Assembly: GCA_945904955.1 (NCBI GenBank)
Contig: CAMDPO010000001.1
Span: 92,293-156,292 of the forward strand
Direction of reading: 5' to 3'
Length of the DNA stretch: 64,000 nt
From: Rhizobium sp. Q54
GTDB lineage: Bacteria; Pseudomonadota; Alphaproteobacteria; UBA2966; CAIVPW01
A program made the translations under genes and the position numbers. Shown piece by piece: positions 13,240-23,497 of this stretch (its first letter is position 1; each line of letters begins with the position of its first letter). Below the pieces are notes generated by a model. The model was not told the DNA's origin and did no database searches. It saw nothing but the letters and a program-made list of their open reading frames with translations.

Positions 13240-13706
13240 CGCGGCGGAGGCGTATTCGCGAGCAGCTGCCGGCAGGCGGCGAGAAGGTCCGCGTCGGCGG
13301 TTGGCCCCAGTGGCTGACCGTTGAACGTGGTGTGGCCGTCGCTCAGGCGGATGCGTAGCTCGCCGACGTTGGCGCGCAGCTGCTCGAGCCCGCGCGGCGG
13401 TACGCGCCCCAAGAATGTGAACACGTCCGGCGTCACCGGCAGCACGAGTTCATCGGGCAAGGTGAGCCGCGGCGCTCCGCCAAGGTCGGCGGGAGCGACC
13501 GGATTGCCGCGCACATCGATGCCGGGGACATAGTCGGCGCCCGCCACAGTGCGTCCCGCCGGCGGCGCCGCGGCGCGGTCGGCGGTCGCAACGATGCTGC
13601 GGCACGTGGCAAAGGGATCGGCTTGAGCGACCGCCACCCCTGCCGGCATCAGGACGGCGAGGCCTGCGGCTGCGGCGTACCTACGAACGGAAGTCGATCC
13701 ACGCAT
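13236..13706 (-). CDS. Predicted exported protein of unknown function
   Basis: I do not recognise this 156-residue protein. It starts with a basic stretch and a hydrophobic core ending in VAVAQA, a likely Sec signal peptide, followed by a mature part of about 125 residues with a central LPDELVLPVTPDVF segment and two cysteines (ATCRS, LAACRQ) that could pair in the periplasm. It overlaps the DUF1467 gene by 26 nt and shares 4 nt with the convergent proS. Its position at the end of the nuo-birA-coaX-rnj-DUF1467 series suggests cotranscription. No function can be assigned. Confidence 0.7.
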   Translation of the reverse strand: MRGSTSVRRYAAAAGLAVLMPAGVAVAQADPFATCRSIVATADRAAAPPAGRTVAGADYVPGIDVRGNPVAPADLGGAPRLTLPDELVLPVTPDVFTFLGRVPPRGLEQLRANVGELRIRLSDGHTTFNGQPLGPTADADLLAACRQLLANTPPPR

Positions 13707-13914
13707 AGTGGAACGAGGCCCACAGCAAGGTCGTGACGATCAGGGCCAAGATAGTCGCGGCGCCGGCCTTGCGCCACATGTAGGCCAGCTGTGGGGCGCC
13801 GGCGTCGTGGCCGGGTTCCGGCTTCTCTTCCCGCTTGACTCCGAACGGCAGCGTCACGAACAGCACGATGAACCACACGACGAAGTAGATCGCGAGGTAG
13901 CTGAACCAGGGCAT
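13681..13914 (-). CDS. DUF1467 family membrane protein
   Basis: A 77-residue protein with two membrane helices (residues about 5-25 and 52-70) separated by a short loop that holds the LPFGVKREEKPEPGHD sequence typical of DUF1467. The family is almost confined to alphaproteobacteria and its role is unknown. In this lineage it lies between the RNase J gene and proS, as here. Its ATG shares one base with the rnj stop (TGATG), which favours coupled translation. Confidence 0.88.
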   Translation of the reverse strand: MPWFSYLAIYFVVWFIVLFVTLPFGVKREEKPEPGHDAGAPQLAYMWRKAGAATILALIVTTLLWASFHYAWIDFRS

Positions 13915-15611
13915 CAGTCCCCTCCTGCGCGCCGCGCGCCCGCGCGCGGCTCCGCCGCGACACGAGCGTCGCTCCCGACGCGGACGATCTCGACGTCGAT
14001 CGCCGGGCGCTGGTTGGTAAACGCGCGCAACTCGCCACGCAATGCCTGGCGAACGGCGAGGTCGATTTCCGGATCGACACGGCGGCGGACGCGCGGCAGG
14101 TCGCGCACGCGCTCCTCGGCGACGCGGCGTATCTTGTCTTCGGCGCCGTCGGGCAAATCGATGCCGCGCAACAACAGGCGTGCCGGGGCAGCCGGCTCGC
14201 CATCGGCGTCCAGCACCAAAATCACAGTCGCCGCACCGTTGAACATCATGCGCCGGCGCGCCTGGATGGCGATGGCGTCAAGCGGGATCGGGCCGCTGCC
14301 GCTCACCGCCAGGCGTCCGGTGTCGATGCGCTCGACGACCTCGGCGCCGTTGGCCGTGAAGCGCAGCATGTCGCCGTCACTGATGACCAGGGCGTCGACG
14401 CCCTCGCTGCGGGCGAGCTCGGCGTGGCCCTCCAGCATCGGGTGCGCGCCGTGCACCGGCACCACGACCTTGGGCCGCAGCCACGCGATCATTTGCTTGA
14501 GCTCGTCGCGGTTGGGGTGACCCGACACGTGGACCTTGTGGTCGCGCTCTGTGACGACTTTGACGCCCGAGCGCACCAGCGCGTTGACGATGCGCGCGAT
14601 GGGCCGTTCGTTGCCGGGAATGACCTTGGATGAGAAGATGACGGTGTCGCCGCGGCCGAAACGAATGTTGCGGTGCTCGCCGGTCGCGATGCGGCTGAGC
14701 GCGGCACGCGGTTCGCCCTGACAACCGGTGACGACATAGAGCAGATGCTCGCGCGGAATCCGCTCTGCTTCGTCCTCCTCGAGGATGGGAGGCAGGTTGC
14801 GCAGGTAGCCGCACTCGCGCGCCGCGGTGACCGTGCGCCAAAGCGATCGGCCAACCATGGCGACGACGCGATCGTTGGCGGCGGCCGCCTCGCAGATCGT
14901 CTCGATGCGCGCCGCGTTGGACGCGAACAGGCCGACGGCGACGGCGCCCTTGGCGTCGGCAATGAGCTGGCGCAGGGGTGCGCGCAGGGACCCTTCGGAG
15001 CCCGAATGGCCGTTGGACAGGGCGTTGGTCGAGTCGCCCATGAGAGCGAGCACGCCGGCGTCGCCCAGCGCGCGCAGCGCTGCTTCGTCGGTCAGCTTGC
15101 CGACGCCCGGCTCAGGATCGATCTTCCAGTCGCCCGAATGCACGACGGTGCCGGCCGGCGTGCGGATGGCGATGGAGTGCGCTTCTAGGATCGAGTGGGT
15201 GACGCCGATGTAGCTAACCGTGAAGTCACCGATCGTCGCGCTGCCGCCGACCGGGACGACGCGCAGCGGAACCTGGCCGAGCAGGCCACCCTCCTCCAGC
15301 TTGCTGCGCAGGATCGCCGCGGCAAAGGGCGTCGCGTAGACCGGACAACGCAGTTGCGGCCACAGGTATTGGACCGCGCCGAGGTGGTCCTCGTGGGCGT
15401 GCGTCAGGACAATCGCCAGCAGCTTGTCGCGCTGGGCGGTGATGAAGGCCGGGTCCGGCACCAGGATATCGACGCCCGGCTGAGTATCGTCGGCGAACGC
15501 CAGACCGCAGTCGAGCATGATCCACTTGTCGCCATAGCCGTATAGCGCAAGGTTGCCGCCGAACTCGCCGACTCCACCGAGCGGCACGAAACGCAGTTGG
15601 TTCTGAGTCAT
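13914..15611 (-). CDS. rnj: Ribonuclease J-type metallo-beta-lactamase nuclease
   Basis: Predicted RNase with 5'-exonuclease and endonuclease activity in RNA processing and decay. The metallo-beta-lactamase core has the metal motif THAHEDHLGA, a later HSGDWKID, and the beta-CASP/RMMBL part has VSGHPNRDELKQM and the VPVHGAHPMLEGHAELA block. 565 residues matches RNase J. The ATG at 15611 shares its A with the coaX stop; the open frame upstream of it only shadows coaX. Alphaproteobacterial homologues mature rRNA 5' ends, so a role in rRNA processing is likely but inferred. Confidence 0.92.
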   Translation of the reverse strand: MTQNQLRFVPLGGVGEFGGNLALYGYGDKWIMLDCGLAFADDTQPGVDILVPDPAFITAQRDKLLAIVLTHAHEDHLGAVQYLWPQLRCPVYATPFAAAILRSKLEEGGLLGQVPLRVVPVGGSATIGDFTVSYIGVTHSILEAHSIAIRTPAGTVVHSGDWKIDPEPGVGKLTDEAALRALGDAGVLALMGDSTNALSNGHSGSEGSLRAPLRQLIADAKGAVAVGLFASNAARIETICEAAAANDRVVAMVGRSLWRTVTAARECGYLRNLPPILEEDEAERIPREHLLYVVTGCQGEPRAALSRIATGEHRNIRFGRGDTVIFSSKVIPGNERPIARIVNALVRSGVKVVTERDHKVHVSGHPNRDELKQMIAWLRPKVVVPVHGAHPMLEGHAELARSEGVDALVISDGDMLRFTANGAEVVERIDTGRLAVSGSGPIPLDAIAIQARRRMMFNGAATVILVLDADGEPAAPARLLLRGIDLPDGAEDKIRRVAEERVRDLPRVRRRVDPEIDLAVRQALRGELRAFTNQRPAIDVEIVRVGSDARVAAEPRAGARRAGGD

Positions 15612-16399
15612 CAGGTCTTCGATGCCGCCCGTGCGTTGCGGCGAAAGATTTCTACGAGGCCACGCAGGGTCAGGTCGGGATCGACGTGGTCCACGACCTT
15701 CGTACCATGCGCGAACAGCGGCGCGAGGCCTCCCGTCGCCACTACCTTGATCTTGGAGGTGAGCCCAAGCTCGGCCTTGATCCGGGCGGTCAGCCCTTCG
15801 ATCAGGCCGATGTAGCCCCAATAGATGCCGGAATTCATGGCCGAGACGGTGTCGAGGCCGATGGTGCGCTTGGGCTCCTCGATCGTGATACGCGGCAGCT
15901 TGGCAGCGGCCGCGTGCAGTGCCTCCAGGGTCAAGTTGACGCCGGGCGCGATGGCGCCGCCGCAGTAGTTGCCGTTCTCGTCGACGACGTTGAAGGTGGT
16001 CGCCGTGCCGAAATCAATGACGATCAAGGGCCCCTTGTAGGTGACGTGCGCCGCGATGGCATCGGCCAGCCGATCGGAGCCGATCTCGTCCTTGCGGTAC
16101 TTCACCTCGATGCCGAGGGCGATACCCTCTTCGCCGACCACCATCGGCCTGCAGCGGAACACCTTCTCGGAAAGGAGGCGCAGGTCGCGCAGCAGGCGCG
16201 GCACCACCGACGCGATCACGACATTCTTGATCGACGAGGGCGTCAGCCCCTCCAGGGTCAGCCACTGGGTCAGCAGGGCGGCGTACTCGTCCGCCGTGCG
16301 ATCCGTCCTAGTCGCGGCACGCCACTGGCAACGCTTGGTGTCACCCTCGAACAGGCCGAAGACGACGTTGGTGTTGCCGGCGTCAATGGTGAGCAGCAT
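15611..16399 (-). CDS. coaX: Type III pantothenate kinase
   Basis: Phosphorylates pantothenate, the first step of coenzyme A synthesis; the type III enzyme belongs to the ASKHA fold and is not inhibited by CoA. The N-terminal phosphate loop LLTIDAGNTNVVFGLF, the middle VIDFGTATTFNVVD block and GGAIAPGV are diagnostic. 262 residues is normal. The start overlaps birA by 17 nt. No other pantothenate kinase is visible in the window. Confidence 0.95.
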   Translation of the reverse strand: MLLTIDAGNTNVVFGLFEGDTKRCQWRAATRTDRTADEYAALLTQWLTLEGLTPSSIKNVVIASVVPRLLRDLRLLSEKVFRCRPMVVGEEGIALGIEVKYRKDEIGSDRLADAIAAHVTYKGPLIVIDFGTATTFNVVDENGNYCGGAIAPGVNLTLEALHAAAAKLPRITIEEPKRTIGLDTVSAMNSGIYWGYIGLIEGLTARIKAELGLTSKIKVVATGGLAPLFAHGTKVVDHVDPDLTLRGLVEIFRRNARAASKT

Positions 16400-17144
16400 G
16401 GGCCCCCTCGCCGGTCAGCACGAACACGTCGCCGGCGGCAAAGCGGCGCGTGCCGCCCTCGGTCGCCAGCAGCAAGACGCCGTCGTCATCCAAACCGGTG
16501 AACCGGCCCGGGATCGTTTCACGCGGCAGGCGCACCTCGATGGGCTCGCCGAGACCGACGGCGCGGCCGAGCCACGCTTCGCGCACGGGCGCAAACCCAT
16601 TCGCTTCCCAGCGGTTCACCCACGCGGCGAGATGGTCCAGGTAGCTCTCGAGGACTGCTTCGACGGTTGCCTCCGCCCCTTCGGCGGCGAGCGAGGTCGG
16701 ACGCAGGGCGCGGGTCTCATCGGCCGGGTGAGTCGCTACGTTGACCCCGGTGCCGAGCACCACGTGATCGGCGCCACCTTCGAGGAGGATTCCGGAAACC
16801 TTGCCGCCGTGCAGCAGCACATCGTTTGGCCACTTGAGGCGCACGCTAGCCGGCGCGGCCCAAGGCTCGAGGGCCTCGGCCAATGCGACAGCGGCGACGT
16901 AAGAGATTTGCGCCGCGGGGGCGCGTGAGGGTCGGAGCACGATAGAGCAATATAGGTTGCCGGGCGGCGAAACCCAAAGGCGGCCGCGGCGGCCGCGCCC
17001 CACGGTCTGGCGGCCGGCCCATACCACGGTGCCGGCGGCCGCGCCTTCGGCTGCGCGGCGCAATGCCTCGGCGTTGGTCGAGCCGACCTCGTCCAGGCGG
17101 ATCAGGGTGAAATTCGCCGGCAGTCGCACCGGCGCCGCTCTCAC
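16383..17144 (-). CDS. birA: Biotin-[acetyl-CoA carboxylase] ligase
   Basis: Attaches biotin to the carrier domain of acetyl-CoA carboxylase through biotinyl-AMP. The ligase signature GRQTVGRGRRGRLW (the GRGRRG loop binds the adenylate), YCSIVLRP, and LKWPNDVLLHGGKVSGIL are present, with a C-terminal SH3-like domain. There is no N-terminal helix-turn-helix, so it is the monofunctional form that does not act as a repressor. The GTG start overlaps the nuoN stop by 4 nt; birA following nuoN is usual in alphaproteobacteria. Confidence 0.94.
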   Translation of the reverse strand: MRAAPVRLPANFTLIRLDEVGSTNAEALRRAAEGAAAGTVVWAGRQTVGRGRRGRLWVSPPGNLYCSIVLRPSRAPAAQISYVAAVALAEALEPWAAPASVRLKWPNDVLLHGGKVSGILLEGGADHVVLGTGVNVATHPADETRALRPTSLAAEGAEATVEAVLESYLDHLAAWVNRWEANGFAPVREAWLGRAVGLGEPIEVRLPRETIPGRFTGLDDDGVLLLATEGGTRRFAAGDVFVLTGEGAHAAHH

Positions 17145-18583
17145 GGGAACAGCGCGAGCGAGGCGAGATGCGCCTCGGCCACGAAGGGCGCCGGAAACAG
17201 GAAGAACAACAGGGTGAAGATCGCGGTCACGGCGATGACCGCAATGGTCGCACCGGCCGGTTGCAGGAACGCTGGCGCCGGCTCATCGAAGTACATCACC
17301 TTGACGATGCGCAGGTAGTAGTACGACCCGACGACCGTCGCCAGCACGCCGATCACGGCGAGGAGATACAGACCCGCATCGACGGCGGCAAAGAACACGT
17401 AAAACTTGCCGAAGAATCCGGCGAGCGGCGGCACACCGGCCAGCGAGAACATGAAGATTGCCATGGCGGCGGCGAGGAACGGCCGCGTGCGCGCCATGCC
17501 GGCCAGGTCCTCGACGTTCTCGACCAGCTTTCCGTCGGTGCGCCGCATGCTGAGGATCACACCCCACGCCCCGAGGTTCATCGCTAGGTAAATGGTGAGA
17601 TACACCAGCGTGCCGCGCACGCCACCCGGCGAGTGCGCCGCAAGGCCCATCAGCGCGTAGCCGACGTGGCCGATGGAGCTGTAGGCCATCAGGCGCTTGA
17701 TGTTGGTCTGGCCGATGGCGGCGAACGCGCCGAGCACCATGGATGTCGCGGCGAGCAGCCCGATGATGCCGACCCAGTCGTCGGCAATACCGCCGAACGG
17801 ACCCAGCATGACACGCATGAACAAGGCGAGCGCCGCGACCTTGGGCGCCAGCGAGAAGAATGCGGTCACGGGAGTCGGCGCGCCCTCATAGACGTCCGGC
17901 GTCCACATGTGGAACGGCACGGCAGCGACCTTGAAGGCGAGGCCGGCGGTGACGAACGCGAGGCCGAAGAGCACGCCGATCGAACGCTCTTCTTGCGCCG
18001 CCAACGCTCCGGCGATGCCGGTGAAGCTGGTGCTGCCGGTGAAGCCGTACACCAGCGTGGCCCCGTACAAGAGGATGCCGGACGCGAGCGCGCCGAGGAC
18101 GAAGTACTTGAGGCCCGACTCCGTCGACTTCTCGGAGTCGCGGTTGAACGCCGCCAGCACGTACAAAGACAGGCTCTGCAGCTCGAGGCCGACGTACAAC
18201 GACAGCAGGTCGTTGGCGGCGATCATGATCATCATGCCGAGCGTGGCGAGCACGACCAGCACGGGGAATTCCGGCCGCTCCAAGCGCTCGCGCTCGAGGA
18301 ACTCGAGCGACAGCACCAGGGCAAGCGCCGAGCCGAGCAGCACCAGGACCTTGGCGAAGGCGGCGAAGCGATCGGCGACGAACAGGCCGGAGAACGTCAC
18401 TACCGAGGTGTCGGCATCGGACCAAACGAGCCAGATGGCGACGGCAAGGACGCCGACGGAGAGCCACACGACCATGCGCGTTGCGCGGTCGCCGCGCACC
18501 ACGCCGATCAGCAGCAGCGCCATGGCAGCAATCGCGAGCCAAAGCTCGGTGATCGCGGGGCTGATGTCCGGGAATTCGATCAT
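17141..18583 (-). CDS. nuoN: NADH-quinone oxidoreductase subunit N
   Basis: Antiporter-like proton-pumping membrane subunit of respiratory complex I. About 14 membrane helices are visible, with the LxLY(V)GLELQSLSLYVLAAF stretch carrying the conserved glutamate on helix 5 and the SSIGHVGYALMGL block on the discontinuous helix. I set the start at ATG 18583 (MIEFPDISP); the long open frame upstream is only the shadow of nuoM. 480 residues is normal. It is the last of the 14 nuo genes and overlaps birA. Confidence 0.95.
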   Translation of the reverse strand: MIEFPDISPAITELWLAIAAMALLLIGVVRGDRATRMVVWLSVGVLAVAIWLVWSDADTSVVTFSGLFVADRFAAFAKVLVLLGSALALVLSLEFLERERLERPEFPVLVVLATLGMMIMIAANDLLSLYVGLELQSLSLYVLAAFNRDSEKSTESGLKYFVLGALASGILLYGATLVYGFTGSTSFTGIAGALAAQEERSIGVLFGLAFVTAGLAFKVAAVPFHMWTPDVYEGAPTPVTAFFSLAPKVAALALFMRVMLGPFGGIADDWVGIIGLLAATSMVLGAFAAIGQTNIKRLMAYSSIGHVGYALMGLAAHSPGGVRGTLVYLTIYLAMNLGAWGVILSMRRTDGKLVENVEDLAGMARTRPFLAAAMAIFMFSLAGVPPLAGFFGKFYVFFAAVDAGLYLLAVIGVLATVVGSYYYLRIVKVMYFDEPAPAFLQPAGATIAVIAVTAIFTLLFFLFPAPFVAEAHLASLALFP

Positions 18584-18591
18584 GCCCCGCC

Positions 18592-20106
18592 CTACCGCGC
18601 CGCCGCGAAGTTCAGCGTGTTGCGCACGCCAGCGAGCGCCGCCTCGTGTTGCTCGATGAGGTTCTCGACCGGAGCATGGAACAGCTCCAGGAGCGGCACC
18701 GGCCACACTCCGAACAGGATGATCAGCGCCACGAGCGGCGCCAGGATGGCGACCTCGCGACGGTTGAGGTCGAGAATCTCCTTGAGATCGGCGCGTGTCA
18801 GCTCGCCGAACACGACGCGCCGATAGAGCCACAGCGCATAGGCGGCGCTGAGGATCACGCTGGTGGTGGCGAAGAATGCGACCCAGGTGTTGACCTGGAA
18901 CGCACCCACCAGCACCAGGAACTCGCCGACGAATCCACTCGTGCCGGGCAGGCCGACGTTGGCCACGGTGAACACCAGGAAGCAGAACGCGTAGAGCGGC
19001 ATCCGGTTGACCAGGCCGCCGTAGCGCGCGATCTCGCGCGTGTGCAGGCGGTCGTAGACGACGCCGACGCACAGAAAGAGCGCGGCTGAAACCAGGCCGT
19101 GGCTCAGCATGACCATGATCGCCCCTTCGACGCCGGCCGGCGTGAAGGTGAACAGGCCGATCGTCACGAAGCCCATGTGCGCGATCGACGAGTAGGCGAT
19201 CAACTTCTTCATGTCCTCCTGCATCAGCGCCACCAGCGACGTGTAGATGATGGCGATGATGCTGAGGGCGTAGACGAGCGGCGTGAAGGTGACCGTGGCA
19301 TCCGGCAGGATCGGGATCGAGATTCGCAGGAATCCGTAGCCGCCGATTTTCAGAAGCACCGCGGCCAGGATGACGGAGCCCGCCGTCGGCGCCTGGACGT
19401 GGGCGTCGGGCAGCCAGGTGTGCACCGGCCACATCGGGATCTTCACGGCGAAGGCGGCGAAGAACGCCAGCCACAACAGGCGTTGCCAGAACGGGTCGAT
19501 GCCGGCGCGCATCAGCTCGGGGATGTCCGTGGTGCCGAACTGGAAGTACAGCCACAGGATGCCGAGCAGCATCAGCACCGAGCCGAGCAGTGTGTAGAGA
19601 AAGAACTTGAAGGTCGCGTAGACGCGGTTGTCCGATCCCCAGATGCCGATGAGCAGGAACATCGGGATGAGGCCGCCCTCGAAGAACAGATAGAAGAGGA
19701 CGAAGTCGAGTGCCCCGAAGACGCCGATCATCAGCGTTTCCATGACCAGGAAGGCGATCATGTATTCGCGCACGCGGGTCTGGATGGACGTCCAGCTCGC
19801 CAGAATGCAGATCGGCATCAGGAACGTGGTGAGCAGGATGAACGGCAGCGACATGCCGTCGATGCCCATGTGGTAGTCGATGCCCTCGGCGATCCACCCC
19901 ACCCGCTCCTCGAACTGGAAGCCGGCCTCCTCGACGTCGAAGTTGATCCACAGCAACAGCGACAGGAAGAACGTGATGACGGTCGTCCACAGCGCGATGT
20001 TGCGCGCGTTGCGCGCCACCACGTCCCCTTCGCCGCGCACGACGAGGATGAACAGCGCGCCCACCAGCGGCAGGAACGTCAGCGTCGAGAGGATCGGCCA
20101 GTCCAT
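18592..20106 (-). CDS. nuoM: NADH-quinone oxidoreductase subunit M
   Basis: Second antiporter-like proton-pumping subunit of complex I, with about 14 membrane helices over 504 residues. Conserved features include [19 protein letters not shown], the [17 protein letters not shown] helix with its key glutamate, [17 protein letters not shown] and [10 protein letters not shown]. It follows nuoL with a 3-nt gap and precedes nuoN with an 8-nt gap, so it is translated from the same message. Confidence 0.96.
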   Translation of the reverse strand: MDWPILSTLTFLPLVGALFILVVRGEGDVVARNARNIALWTTVITFFLSLLLWINFDVEEAGFQFEERVGWIAEGIDYHMGIDGMSLPFILLTTFLMPICILASWTSIQTRVREYMIAFLVMETLMIGVFGALDFVLFYLFFEGGLIPMFLLIGIWGSDNRVYATFKFFLYTLLGSVLMLLGILWLYFQFGTTDIPELMRAGIDPFWQRLLWLAFFAAFAVKIPMWPVHTWLPDAHVQAPTAGSVILAAVLLKIGGYGFLRISIPILPDATVTFTPLVYALSIIAIIYTSLVALMQEDMKKLIAYSSIAHMGFVTIGLFTFTPAGVEGAIMVMLSHGLVSAALFLCVGVVYDRLHTREIARYGGLVNRMPLYAFCFLVFTVANVGLPGTSGFVGEFLVLVGAFQVNTWVAFFATTSVILSAAYALWLYRRVVFGELTRADLKEILDLNRREVAILAPLVALIILFGVWPVPLLELFHAPVENLIEQHEAALAGVRNTLNFAAAR

Positions 20107-20109
20107 TGC

Positions 20110-22041
20110 CTACATCCCCACGATGAACAGGTACCAGGTCACGAACGCCACCACGCCGATCAGCATGACAAAGGCGTAGTGGTAGACGTAGCCGGTCTGC
20201 AGGCGCGCGGCGCGCCGGGCGATGTCGAGCACGCGGGAGGCGACGCCGTTGGGGCCGTAGCCGTCAATGGTCGCCTCGTCGCCCTTCTTCCAGAAGAACG
20301 TGCCGATGGCGCGGGCTGAGCGAACGAACAGGATGTCGTAGAGCTCGTCCCAGTACCACTTGTTGAGGAAGAAGCGGTACAACTCGCGATGCTGCTCGGC
20401 GAGGCGGGCCGGCAGCTCGGGCCGCGCGATGTACATCCAGTACGCGGTGCCGATGCCGGTGACGGCAACCACGAGCGGCAGCAGCTTCACCCACAGCGGC
20501 GCGTGATGGGCTTCCTCGAGCGCCGTGTGGCTCGCCAGCACGAAGATCGAGTCGCCCCAGAAGCCGTGGTTGTCGCCGACGAACAACGGCGCGAACAGCA
20601 TGCCGGCGAACACCGCACCCGCCGCGAGGAATAGCAGCGGCACGATCATCACCGGCGGCGACTCGTGCACGTGGTGCAGGACTTCGTGGCTGGCGCGCGA
20701 GTGCCCGTGGAATGTCATGAACAGCAGGCGCCAGGAGTAGAACGCGGTCAGGCCGGCGGCCATGATGCCGAGAACGAATGCCAGCTGCCCGACGCCGCTG
20801 TGCGCCCCCCAGGCGGCTTCCAGCACGATGTCCTTGGAGTAGAAGCCGGCGAACAGCGGGATGCCGCCCAGCGCCAGGCTGCCGATCCACATCAACGCGT
20901 AGGTCATGGGGATCATGCGCCAGACGCCGCCCATGCGGCGCATGTCCTGCTCGCCCGAGAACGCGTGGATCACCGACCCCGCACCCAGGAACAAGAGCGC
21001 CTTGAAGAAGGCGTGCGTGAACAGGTGGAACACGCCGGCCTGATAGGCCGACACGCCACAGGCGAAGAACATGTAGCCGAGCTGGCTGCACGTCGAATAC
21101 GCGATGACGCGCTTGATGTCGTTCTGCACTAGGCCAATGGTCGCCGCCATGATCGCGGTAAGCGCGCCGACGATGGTGACGAGCATCAGAGTGAACTCGG
21201 CGTACTCGAACATCGGCGACAGGCGCGCGACCATGAACACCCCGGCGGTGACCATGGTTGCGGCGTGGATCAACGCCGATACCGGCGTCGGGCCTTCCAT
21301 GGCGTCGGGCAGCCAGGTGTGCAGGCCGATCTGGGCGGACTTGCCCATGGCGCCGATGAACAGAAGGATGGTGATGACCGTCAGAGTATCGAGGTGCGTG
21401 CCGAGGAACTCGATCTCGGTGTCGACGAAGCGCGGCACCGCCTCGAACACCGCATCGAACTCGACACTCTGGAAGACGAAGAATACCGCGCAGATACCCA
21501 GCGCGAAGCCGAAGTCACCGACGCGGTTGACGATGAACGCCTTGATGGCGGCCGCGTTGGCCGAGGGCTTGTGATACCAGAAGCCGATCAGCAGGTACGA
21601 GCACAGGCCAACGCCCTCCCAGCCGAAGAACATCTGGATGAAGTTGTCGGCGGTGACCAGCGCCAGCATGGCAAAGGTGAACAGCGACAAGTAGGCGAAG
21701 AACCGCGGCTGGTGCGGATCGTCGTGCATGTAGCCGATCGAGTACCAATGCACGACCGCCGACACACTGGTAACGACGACGAGCATCACCGCCGTGAGCT
21801 GGTCGACGCGCAGCGCCCAGCTGGCCTCCAGCTCGCCCGAGATAATCCACGGGAATAGCTCGACGATCTGGGTATTGCCCTGGATCGCGACGAACCAGAA
21901 AGCCGGCACCGACAACAGCGCCGACGCAGTGACGAGGCCGCACGTCACAATGTGCGAACCACGGTCGCCGAGCCAACGGCCAAACAGGCCGGCGAGGATG
22001 GCGCCGATCAGCGGCAGGAAAACGATCAGCCCGTACAGCAT
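20110..22041 (-). CDS. nuoL: NADH-quinone oxidoreductase subunit L
   Basis: The largest proton-pumping subunit of complex I, 643 residues with about 16 membrane helices including the long lateral helix near the C-terminus that clamps the membrane arm. Diagnostic stretches are FFGWEGVGLCSYLLIGFW, HTWLPDAMEGPTPVSALIHAATMV and YSTCSQLGYM. The gene starts 4 nt after nuoK. It looks complete. Confidence 0.96.
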   Translation of the reverse strand: MLYGLIVFLPLIGAILAGLFGRWLGDRGSHIVTCGLVTASALLSVPAFWFVAIQGNTQIVELFPWIISGELEASWALRVDQLTAVMLVVVTSVSAVVHWYSIGYMHDDPHQPRFFAYLSLFTFAMLALVTADNFIQMFFGWEGVGLCSYLLIGFWYHKPSANAAAIKAFIVNRVGDFGFALGICAVFFVFQSVEFDAVFEAVPRFVDTEIEFLGTHLDTLTVITILLFIGAMGKSAQIGLHTWLPDAMEGPTPVSALIHAATMVTAGVFMVARLSPMFEYAEFTLMLVTIVGALTAIMAATIGLVQNDIKRVIAYSTCSQLGYMFFACGVSAYQAGVFHLFTHAFFKALLFLGAGSVIHAFSGEQDMRRMGGVWRMIPMTYALMWIGSLALGGIPLFAGFYSKDIVLEAAWGAHSGVGQLAFVLGIMAAGLTAFYSWRLLFMTFHGHSRASHEVLHHVHESPPVMIVPLLFLAAGAVFAGMLFAPLFVGDNHGFWGDSIFVLASHTALEEAHHAPLWVKLLPLVVAVTGIGTAYWMYIARPELPARLAEQHRELYRFFLNKWYWDELYDILFVRSARAIGTFFWKKGDEATIDGYGPNGVASRVLDIARRAARLQTGYVYHYAFVMLIGVVAFVTWYLFIVGM

Positions 22042-22045
22042 GGCG

Positions 22046-22363
22046 TCAGCCCTTCATCAGGCTGATGTCCTCGACCGCAACCGTACCGCGGTTGCGGAAG
22101 TACACCACCAGGATGGCGAGGCCGATGGCCGCCTCGGCCGCCGCGACGGTCAGCACGAACATGGCGAACACCTGCCCCACCATGTCGCCGAGGTGAGCGG
22201 AGAACGCGACGAGGTTCAGGTTCACGGCCAGCAGCATCAGTTCGACCGACATCAGAATGACGATGACGTTCTTGCGGTTGAGGAAGATGCCGAGCACGCC
22301 GAGCGTGAACAGGATCGCCGCCACCGACAGGAAGTGCCCGAGCGGGATGGTGAGCGGCGCCAT
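22046..22363 (-). CDS. nuoK: NADH-quinone oxidoreductase subunit K
   Basis: Small membrane subunit of complex I, 105 residues with three helices. [20 protein letters not shown] contains the conserved glutamate that is part of the central proton path, and [19 protein letters not shown] carries the second one. The ATG at 22363 shares one base with the nuoJ stop (TGATG). The longer frame upstream is out of register with nuoJ and is not coding. Confidence 0.95.
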   Translation of the reverse strand: MAPLTIPLGHFLSVAAILFTLGVLGIFLNRKNVIVILMSVELMLLAVNLNLVAFSAHLGDMVGQVFAMFVLTVAAAEAAIGLAILVVYFRNRGTVAVEDISLMKG

Positions 22364-22986
22364 CAGAGACTCCCGCTGATGCCGGCGCCCGACACCACTT
22401 TCTTGAGTTCGACGGCATCGGCGCGTGTCCGCGCCACCTGGGCCCTGATGCTCTGGCGGCGTACGCCGGTACGCACGCGGAAGGTCAGCACGATGGCGCC
22501 GATCATGGCGACCAGCAGGATCATGCCCGACGCCTGGAACAGGTACATGTAGCGCGTGTAGAGCAGCTGCCCGAGCGCATGCGTGTTGCTCTGTTGCTCG
22601 ACGGGCGGCATCGGCGCGGCCAAGGTATCGACCTCCGGTGACACCACGAACGCGCCGACCACCAGCAACAGCTCCACCAGCAGGATCGCGCCCAGCATCG
22701 CACCGAGCGGCAGGTACTGCATGAAACCCTGGCGCAGACGCACGAAGTTGATGTCGAGCATCATGACGACGAACAGGAACAGCACCGCGACGGCGCCGAC
22801 GTAGACGATCACCAGGGTCATCGCCAGGAACTCGGCGCCCGCCAGCACGAACAGGCCGGCGGCGTTGAAGAACGACAGGATGAGGAACAGAACCGAGTGC
22901 ACGGGATTGCGCGCGGCAATCACCATGAACGCCGACCCGACCACGACCGCGGCGAACACGTAGAAGACGATGAACTGGATCAACAT
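22363..22986 (-). CDS. nuoJ: NADH-quinone oxidoreductase subunit J
   Basis: Membrane subunit of complex I with five helices over 207 residues. The segment [26 protein letters not shown] covers the helix with the pi-bulge that helps drive proton translocation, and is typical of NuoJ. It begins 18 nt after nuoI and is coupled to nuoK. The C-terminal 40 residues are polar and face the cytoplasm. Confidence 0.95.
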   Translation of the reverse strand: MLIQFIVFYVFAAVVVGSAFMVIAARNPVHSVLFLILSFFNAAGLFVLAGAEFLAMTLVIVYVGAVAVLFLFVVMMLDINFVRLRQGFMQYLPLGAMLGAILLVELLLVVGAFVVSPEVDTLAAPMPPVEQQSNTHALGQLLYTRYMYLFQASGMILLVAMIGAIVLTFRVRTGVRRQSIRAQVARTRADAVELKKVVSGAGISGSL

Positions 22987-23004
22987 GCGATGATCGCCGG
23001 CGGC

Positions 23005-23493
23005 CTAGCGATACTTGGCGTCGGCGGCGAGGTTGGCAGCGATCTCGGCTTCCCACCGATCGCCGTTCGCCAGCAGCTTGTTCTTGTCGTAGTACAGCTC
23101 TTCCCGCGTCTCGGTGGCGAACTCGAAGTTCGGTCCTTCGACGATCGCATCGACCGGGCATGCCTCCTGGCACAGCCCGCAGTAGATGCACTTGGTCATG
23201 TCGATGTCGTAGCGCGTCGTGCGGCGGCTGCCGTCATCGCGCGGCTCGGACTCGATGGTGATGGCCAGCGCCGGACACACAGCCTCGCACAGCTTGCAGG
23301 CGATGCAGCGTTCCTCGCCATTCGGATAGCGGCGCAGGGCGTGCTCGCCGCGGAAGCGCGGACTGAGGGAGCCCTTCTCGTGCGGGTAGTTGAGCGTCTT
23401 GCGCTCCCGGAACATGTACCTGAACGTCAAAGCCATGCCGGAGAGCAGCTCCGTCAGGAACATCGAGCGGACGACGTTTACGAGTGCGCTCAT
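23005..23493 (-). CDS. nuoI: NADH-quinone oxidoreductase subunit I (2[4Fe-4S])
   Basis: Peripheral-arm subunit carrying clusters N6a and N6b. Two ferredoxin motifs are intact, [12 protein letters not shown] and [12 protein letters not shown], and the N-terminal amphipathic helix ([19 protein letters not shown]) docks to the membrane arm. The ATG at 23493 gives the normal 162 residues; the extra 16 codons upstream are not conserved. It starts 4 nt after nuoH. Confidence 0.97.
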   Translation of the reverse strand: MSALVNVVRSMFLTELLSGMALTFRYMFRERKTLNYPHEKGSLSPRFRGEHALRRYPNGEERCIACKLCEAVCPALAITIESEPRDDGSRRTTRYDIDMTKCIYCGLCQEACPVDAIVEGPNFEFATETREELYYDKNKLLANGDRWEAEIAANLAADAKYR

Positions 23494-23497
23494 TGCT